This document shows positions 58,209 to 64,000 of a stretch of 64,000 bases of DNA, one piece after another. This stretch comes from Blasia pusilla. Lineage: Eukaryota > Marchantiophyta > Marchantiopsida > Blasiales. Positions within the stretch are counted from its first letter, which is position 1. Each line of letters starts with the position of its first letter. The notes beneath the pieces were generated by a model that was not told the origin of the DNA, searched no databases, and saw only the letters and a list, made by a program, of their open reading frames with translations. The DNA is taken from the NCBI GenBank assembly GCA_050084515.1, contig CM114275.1, positions 1,984,001 through 2,048,000 on the forward strand, in the 5' to 3' direction. Position numbers and translations under genes: made by a program.

Positions 58209-59786
58209 TTAATATCTAACATTATAGAAGATATCCTCCAAACCATCGAGTAACTGGCCAAGCATGGATTCCTTATCATTTTCCAACTGCGACTTCTCCG
58301 TCACCATCCTCGACTTGTCCCGTGTAAGGATCGTAAATTGCGCACTCAACCTTTTAAGACGTGTAATCCCTACTGCAGTGGCCTTCGTCGATTCTCTGTA
58401 AGAACACGTATCTGCGCTCTTAAAGTACTCATCTCGGCAGCTGCTGTCGCATCACTATCCGCTTTGTCCTTTGCCTCCTTACGCAATTTAATCAGCTCTT
58501 TCTCTTGATCCAAGTGGGCCACCCGTAGAACTCCATCGATATGGTCAAGAACGCTCTTCATTTGGAGTCGAAGGGACTCCAAATTACTAATAGGGAGTTT
58601 CATGTCGCGCAACTTTCGGCTCATCAACACCTTCTCGAAACAAGAAAATAGTTTGGGAAGTATGTCAGCATGAAGATCGTCTTGGAGACCTTCAGAATCC
58701 AACGGCTCTTTCTTCACTTCGCCTTGCGGTTCCCGATTCGCATGGGCCGTTCGTTCCCCAAGATCTTCGTCCCGCACTGTGGTTTCTGTGGAATGGAACC
58801 CGTTCTTCGAATCGGTATTCGGAGAATTGCCCACTTCATGTCTCGTTTCCTGTGAAACTCTGCTCAAATTAGCATGCAGATTCCTGCAATCCACCCCTGA
58901 CATACCTGAATGGTTGCAGGGAGTGTGCACATCGTCAGGACCCGCTACGTTTGGGGCTCTCTTCGCTGCAGGAGCATCTCGTCGATCTGATCGACCTTTC
59001 CTCTTCTTCGGATTTGGAACGGCTCTGGGCACAGGTCTAGCCGCATTCTCCACCCCATCTCCGGCACCAATCTGCTTGTCGTCAGAGACATCACAATTGC
59101 ATTTGCTGAAAGGAGTCTTCTGTCTCTTTTCAGTATGTGCGGCCTGTGTCTGGGTATTTTTCTCCGAAGGGCGTGCTGCTCGGACTGTATACTGTTCAAA
59201 AGTCGTTGAACCTGGCTTCTGATGGAAGACGACATAACGATACTTCCTCGCCCCGACTTTACTGCCGCCTGTAGCGTCCGTCCTTGGTCCACGCCAATCT
59301 TTTCTGGCAGCTGCCGCTGCGGATGCAAGTGACATACCTCCGACCCTGGCCTTTCTGAAACTCTTCACGAAAGTGTCGTCGTAACCACAAACACTCCGTC
59401 CCGAGGACTTCATTGGAGCCCAAGTGAGTCGTGATGTCTGAATTCCCTCCCGTGAAAGCGACAAGAATCTCGAAGGGAATGCTACTCAGGAGCCCGGACT
59501 CGATCCGCTTGTGAAAGAGTTCACACACTAATCCAGTCACTTACTTTAGCACGGGGAGGAAAAGGTGCAAGAGGTTTTGACGGTGTCCATGTTCGAGTAC
59601 TCGAGACTCATCGGATCGTAAATTTAGCAGACGGGGGGACGCAACAGGAGGTTTGACATAAGCGTCCATATGCTGTCCGACGCGACCATACCGCAGTACT
59701 TTGGCTGCATTAGGTGAGTTGCACCGTGACTCCGCACAAGCACGCCTGCCTATACGCGCAGAGTCTGGAGAAGAAATGCGTTTCAT
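58209..59786 (-). CDS. predicted nuclear coiled-coil protein, unrecognised, apparent frameshift
   Basis: Proposed exon 1 is 59786-59545 (MKRISSPDSARIGRR...), ending at a good donor (CTAAA/GTAAGTGAC). An acceptor near 59468 (CCTTCGAG/ATTC) joins it in frame to the long exon from 59467. That exon is open to 58370 and contains YDDTFVKSFRKARVGG, a basic nuclear-signal-like tract NPKKRKGRSDRR, an acidic middle (KKEPLDSEGLQDD) and a C-terminal coiled coil (ELIKLRKEAKDKADSD). After the stop at 58370 an adjacent frame carries on the coiled-coil pattern (TRDKSRMVTEKSQLENDKE, DGLEDIFYNV) to a TAA at 58209-58211. Either a 1-nt indel near 58385-58400 has truncated the protein or a small intron lies there. 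About 520 aa in total. Function unknown; the composition suggests a nuclear regulatory protein. Confidence 0.6.
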
Positions 59787-60640
59787 AATCTAGCATGTGA
59801 TGATAATACGGAATATCTTAATATAGGAAGTGAAAATAAAACGCACGGTGGAAATAATAATTTCGAAGCATGACAACTCAAAGACGAAGAAAATATACAT
59901 GCGACGTGAAGAAAGTACATGCCATAGATAATTGCGGAATCGTTGCCACGGCTCATTTGGCCAAGTGAAGGTAGAGGGAGGATGCGAAGGAAGTGCAATA
60001 TCAGATGAGGGCAACCTGATCACTGAGACCATACAATCCTTCAACTGTGCGAGTAATTGAGGGCTTGCACAAGCAGGCTGCGAGAAAATTATTACAAGCG
60101 CCATGAGAGATCGTAAGATACCATAGTATGTTACAGCCGTGTGACCATTGCCCGGCCGGACAGTACCATGTGTTTGAAAGCTACAGCCGTCTGCATTCGG
60201 AGGTGGAATCGAATCCAGTAGCGACGCGAGAACCACAAGCGCTCCATGTCCCGTACATGGACCGCTTTCCAACGAAGTTGTGAGTGACGCAAACCTAATC
60301 GGCGCAAGCATCACCGCCGAACTATAGTAATGACTGCTTAATGCACTCCGTACTATCCCAGCAGGCATCTGCTAATGCCGCCCAAAACATTTTAGAAATT
60401 TATAACTGGTCTGTTGAAACGGGTAAGGGGGAGAAGAAAATAATTAACACGCACTTGTAGAAGAAAATAATTAACACGCACGTGTAGAGGCCATGAGGAT
60501 GCGAAGCCCATACTTTGCCGCGGCTTCGCAATAAAGCGAAGCATAGGCTAGGCCCTATCGGCAGGCGATTCGGTGAAAGCGCGCTTCGGAGCTCCGGATC
60601 GGGAAAACGGTCGTGGGGGATCGTTGGCGGATATCGGCTG
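59787..60640. other. intergenic, 5' region of the minus-strand gene
   Basis: A 192-aa minus-strand frame (60368-59790) overlaps this region. It has no motif and mixed hydrophobic composition, and it lies where the promoter and leader of the 59786 gene should be. I treat it as chance. GC-rich sequence from 60500 leads into the minisatellite. Confidence 0.4.
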
Positions 60641-60757
60641 GGCGGTCGCCAGCGGATATAGGTAACGACGGATCTAGGGTAACGACGGATTAGGACGGAA
60701 TGTAGGGACGGATTTAGGGACGGATTTAGGAGGACGGATTTAGGAGGACACAAGGAC
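60641..60757. repeat. minisatellite of GACGGATTTAGG type
   Basis: About seven imperfect 11-16-bp units (AACGACGGATCTAGGG, GGGACGGATTTAGG, AGGACGGATTTAGG) lie in direct orientation. They run into the leader-like repeats at 60758. Confidence 0.8.
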
Positions 60758-61500
60758 GGGTGTTTAGGGCGCTCCGAAGTGTTTCGCCATGTGTGTGTAC
60801 TGAAGTATTCGTGTGTTTTGGTGTGTTTCGTTTCTCGATTCCAAATTGTAGCCGCCCTCCCTTCGCATTCTCACGCCAGTTCAACTTGATATGCTGGAAC
60901 CTACATTACAGTGTTCAGCGATTCGGTGTTGGGCTTTTGCTTGATCTTGCTCTCGTGAAAGGTGTTTAGGGCGCTCCGGAGTGTTTCGCTGACAGTGGCA
61001 GAGCTCGGTGGTTTTGCGCCTCGCGAGGTTCCATTGTTTAGGTGTTTTCGAAGGTCTAGGGCGCTCCGAAGTGTTTCGCCATGTCTGTGTACTCAAGTAT
61101 TCGTGTGTTTTGTTTCTCGATTCCTCATTGTTGCCGCCCTCCCTTCGCATTCGCACGCCAGTTCAACTTGATTTGCTGGAACCTACATTACAGTGTTCAG
61201 CGATTCGGTGTTGGGCTTTTGCTTGATCTTGCTCTCGTGAAAGTTGTTTAGGGCGCTCCGGAGTGTTTCGCTGACAGTGGCAGAGCTCGGTGGTTTTGCT
61301 TATGAGTATGTACCGTAAACGCTGTGTCGCCATGTGTGTGTACTGAAGTATTCGTGTGTTTAGTTTCTCGATTCCTCCCTTCGCATTCTCACGCCACTTC
61401 AACTTGATATGCTAGATTGTGCTCTCGTGAAAGGTGTTTCCGGGTGTTTAGGGCGTTCGAAGTGTTTCGTTTACAGTGGCAGTGTTCAGCGATTCGGGAA
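60758..61500 (+). repeat. large tandem repeat, about 250-300-bp units, three copies
   Basis: The block GGGCGCTCCGAAGTGTTTCG followed by CCATGTGTGTGTACTGAAGT occurs at 60766 and 61064; the second half recurs near 61329. Each is followed by TTTCTCGATTCC, CCCTTCGCATTC and TTCAACTTGAT. A second block (GGGCGCTCCGGAGTGTTTCG, CTGACAGTGGCAGAGCTCGG) ends the units at 60968 and 61252. Copies 1 and 2 are more than 90% alike; the third is shortened. Many overlapping frames on both strands arise from this repetition and are not separate genes. Confidence 0.85.
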
Positions 61501-62010
61501 AACAGTGCTTCTGGGTGTTTAGCAAAGTGTTGTGGGTGTGGACTTGATGGTGGCAGTGTTTAGTGGGTTGAGGGTTTAGAATTGGAAACTAGCTCAATTT
61601 TTTTGGTATCGGTTTGGTTTGGTTTAGTCAGGCCCAGTGGTAGTGCCCTCGTAGTCCGAGAGAGGAAGAAGGTAAGTTTGGGCTTCGATCGACCCTCGCT
61701 CCGAAGTGTTTCGCTTCGTGTTTGAAGATGGCAGTGTTGTGGGTGTGGACTTGGCGGTGGCAGTGTTTAGGGTGTTGGGTTTGATTGTTTTTGGGCTTTT
61801 TTTGGATCGCTTTGCTGTGTTATCGTGCACTCTTGCGAAAAGGGGTCAGTTCGCTAGTGGGTTTAGGGTTTAGAATTCGAAACTAGCTCGAATTTCTGGT
61901 ATCGGTTTGGCGCCAGATAGCAAGGCGGGCTAAAACGTGAAGTCACGAACGGTGAGAACCTGAGTTGTGTGGACGCGAGAGTAAGAAGGTAAGTTCGATT
62001 TGAGACAAGA
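61501..62010 (+). repeat. duplicated leader-like sequence, each copy with a splice-donor-like site
   Basis: GTGTTGTGGGTGTGGACTTG occurs at about 61527 and 61733. AGGGTTTAGAATT(G/C)GAAACTAGCTC followed by GGTATCGGTTTGG occurs at about 61571 and 61866. Each second block is followed after about 100 bp by AAGAAG/GTAAGTT (donors at 61672 and 61989). The plus strand thus carries two related candidate first-exon ends upstream of the gene at 62834. Confidence 0.65.
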
Positions 62011-62833
62011 CGGATCGTTTCTGGCATCCGAGAGGAGAACTAGTCGCAGTCGAGCAACGGATTGAACCTTGGGTACGCTAGCTTGAGCTTGAACTTGAAG
62101 AATTACACGCGTTCACGAACAAAAGCTTTGACCGACATAGGACAAGCGGCGGTGGGCGAATTTTGGCGGTGGGCGCTATCCTCTTGGTTGGGATCGTCCT
62201 CGGGGAGTGTGGACTTCGTGTCTTGAGGAAGAGGAAAGATTTGCGTGGGGAGAAGGTCTGCGTTGCTACGCGGAAGCGAACGGTGTCCGAAGGTGAGGAG
62301 AAGAGCTGCGGTCCTATTCGTATTTTGGTAGCAGGCTGCTATCGTATTTCGTGATCAGGCCTTACGCGGGCTTAATTGTGTATTGTGACGGAGCTGGGGA
62401 TCTGTTTAAAATTTTCCGGGTTGGGTTATGGCATTTGTGTCTGCATTTGTTTGTTGCTGACAGTCAGGATTTGAAGGTGGCAGTGCACTTTTTGGCAAAG
62501 TCGTGAACTAAAATTGAAACACCCACAATTCTCCTTGTGATCAGGTACATTAGTTGTATGTTTGGATTCCTTTGTATTGGTTATTGCTTCACTGCAAAGA
62601 ATTACAAACTAAACAAGGTTACTGACATGCTTTTTATGACCACATCACGCAGATTTGGGCTAGCGTACGAATTGTGTAACTGCTACCGAATTTCCATCCT
62701 CGGAGGTCTTAGGTTCTGAATGCGAAGAAGCTCTTAGGTTCTGAATGCAAACTTGACCTTTCGGTCGGTAGTATAGTAGGTTGGATATAGGGGTTTACAT
62801 ACATTACGGGTACTACTGTCGCCTGCTGTTATC
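62011..62833. other. presumed 5' region of the zinc-finger gene
   Basis: No coding feature supported; small frames only. If either GTAAGTT donor at 61672 or 61989 is used, a leader intron could cover this stretch and end shortly before 62834. Confidence 0.35.
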
Positions 62834-63867
62834 ATGCCCGACATCCCCATTGCAAAGTTCTTAGATGCCTGTAGGCTACGTGAGCTTAGAATCACTGTGA
62901 AAGAGCCTGAAAATGTTACACGTTTCCTTTCTGGAAATCAGGGGTCGAGTGAAACATGGGTGAGCCCCATGCTTCATAGTAGGTTCACTAGTGACTTTTT
63001 CCTCTCAAACATTGTCTGCAAGCGTTCACATCCGCTATCCAAAAATTACTTGGATGATTGGATCATCCTGGGCTTTCCCCTAGAAACATACGAGTGTTTA
63101 GAGCAAGCTGCTAGGCATGCGGGCTACAAGGTAGCTTTCTCTCCGAAAGCACGCTTGGCGGGTGGGCATGTATGGTTTGACTCCTACTTCCAGAAAAATG
63201 GCTTGACCAATTTTAAAGTAGTGGGACATGAGGGAGGTAAGATGAAGGTGCATACCATTCCAGACATCAAAATTATGATGGAGGCATCAAATCAGAATTT
63301 GATAACAAAGATTGTATGCACCATCCGATCAAAAAGGAGATTATCCACCATAGAGGATATAGAAAAGAATGACCTTATCCCTTGGGTAATCGGTGTTACC
63401 CCTAAAAGCATATACCTTATTGAACTCTGCAGCTTATATTTGAATGCAGCTCATGTTCGACTTCTCTTGAATGCCAACGTAACAATTCATTGCTTACATT
63501 GTTGGTAATGTTCATACATAGGCAAGATTCTACAAGGGAGAGGTGGAGAAAGAGTAGGTTGCTCTTGAGTTTAGGAAGATGTTTGCTGCATTCATGGGCA
63601 AGAGCCCACCCTTTCCTGAGAAGCAATCCTACCAAACCTCGCTATGGCGGGACCCAGTGGAGTGGATCCACTACTGCTACTCTGAGGAGCATAAGCAGTG
63701 GGTTTGCTTGTGCTCAAAGTGCATTGAGTTTTTCCGTTTGGCGGAAACCTTCAACTCGCACATTGCTACCCACTGGTTGAGGCCTGTGCCGGGTACACCT
63801 TGGTCGACGGGGAAGAAGAAGGTGGAAGGCGATGGTGAAGCACAGGAAGAATTGGAAGAAGATGAGG
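62834..63867 (+). CDS. C2H2 zinc-finger protein of unknown family, partial, one in-frame stop
   Basis: From ATG 62834 a 224-codon frame is open to 63508 (LDDWIILGFPLETYECLEQA and WFDSYFQKNGLTNFKVVGHE are distinctive; no domain recognised). A second frame from 63524 to 63867 has VALEFRKMFAAFMGK, WRDPVEWIHYCYSEEH, a perfect C2H2 finger at 63711-63773 (C-x2-C-x12-H-x3-H, CSKC...HIATH) and an acidic tail. A 45-nt GT-AG gap (63479-63523) would join them in phase; it is short for a plant intron. A TAG at 63555-63557 interrupts the second frame, so this copy may be a pseudogene, or exon 2 may start after that TAG, which itself looks like an acceptor. The exon ends at a strong donor (GAGG/GTAAGT) at 63868. 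Confidence 0.5.
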
Positions 63868-64000
63868 GTAAGTAAACCCTATACCTGTTCTATCACCACT
63901 TACCGTGCTCGGTGCAAATGAATGTCATGTTTAGGGATAACATTGAATTTTGCCATGTCTCGGATGTCTTAGTTGTTAAGCCTTTTTTTTCCTAATGCAG
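63868..64000 (+). other. intron, complete, ending at the window edge
   Basis: 133 bp starting GTAAGTAAAC and ending in a T-rich tract CCTTTTTTTTCCTAATGCAG at base 64000. Donor, pyrimidine tract and acceptor are all strong, and CTAAT is a fitting branch-site sequence. The gene therefore continues in the next window with an exon starting at its first base. Confidence 0.75.

Noticed and set aside
58670-59222. Plus-strand ORFs of 61 and 147 aa
   Set aside because: Antisense to the well-formed 364-codon exon of the coiled-coil gene; no independent support.
59790-60368. 192-aa minus-strand ORF
   Set aside because: Lies in the expected promoter region of the 59786 gene, shows no domain and ends in improbable hydrophobic and basic sequence; treated as chance.
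60760-61402. Families of similar 69-91-aa ORFs on both strands
   Set aside because: They look like paralogous genes but only reflect the tandem repeat units at 60758-61500; no domain and no flanking gene signals.
61560-61880. Telomere-like TTTAGGG sequence
   Set aside because: Only isolated GGGTTTAGGG-like words occur, within a longer repeat unit; no tandem telomeric array.

Overview
The window looks like nuclear DNA of a land plant. Support comes from a ten-exon plant-type SurE gene with GT-AG introns, a nuclear tRNA-Ser(UGA), plant-type LTR retrotransposons primed by initiator-tRNA-Met, and CACTA and Helitron remains. The lineage cannot be fixed from sequence alone. The low gene density and several uncharacterised mobile-element protein families suggest a large, repeat-rich genome, perhaps a non-seed plant (weak inference).

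Layout. 1-2362: 5' part of a minus-strand Ty3/gypsy element (LTR, primer site, gag, start of protease). 2885-4815: clusters of short palindromic repeats around a broken ORF (3551-4433) whose best-preserved part resembles an N6/N4-type DNA methyltransferase domain. 5350-11390: scattered CACTA-type remains split by a 998-bp solo gypsy LTR with its target duplication (7475-8472). 12486-17486: a complete but decayed 5.0-kb Ty1/copia element with both LTRs, TATA boxes, primer site, polypurine tract and a 5-bp target duplication. 17979-18340: a 178-bp tandem duplication. 19790-24930: a decayed minus-strand Helitron Rep/helicase. 25-32 kb: intergenic DNA with local duplications.

33107-38166 holds the one clearly intact host gene, SurE (10 exons, 391 aa). 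39.7-47.3 kb is a nest of retroelement pieces: a copia fragment interrupted by an LTR, a truncated second LTR and a minus-strand gag-protease body. It is followed by an unrecognised ORF (45461-46231) and a 188-bp, about 99% identical inverted repeat.

47487-52983 is a DNA transposon that I could delimit completely. It has inverted ends (CGGGGATGTCACCT and complement), a 9-bp direct duplication TATTAGCTC on both sides, and a decayed protein of about 1,200 aa with two zinc-finger-like motifs and transposase-like acidic motifs. I do not recognise its superfamily; it is the strongest candidate here for an undescribed system.

53-64 kb: a third gypsy LTR relic, a short satellite, tRNA-Ser(UGA), a minus-strand nuclear/coiled-coil gene (58209-59786, one apparent frameshift), a 1.3-kb block of nested tandem repeats resembling duplicated leader sequence, and a C2H2 zinc-finger gene running off the right edge, whose last visible intron ends exactly at base 64000.
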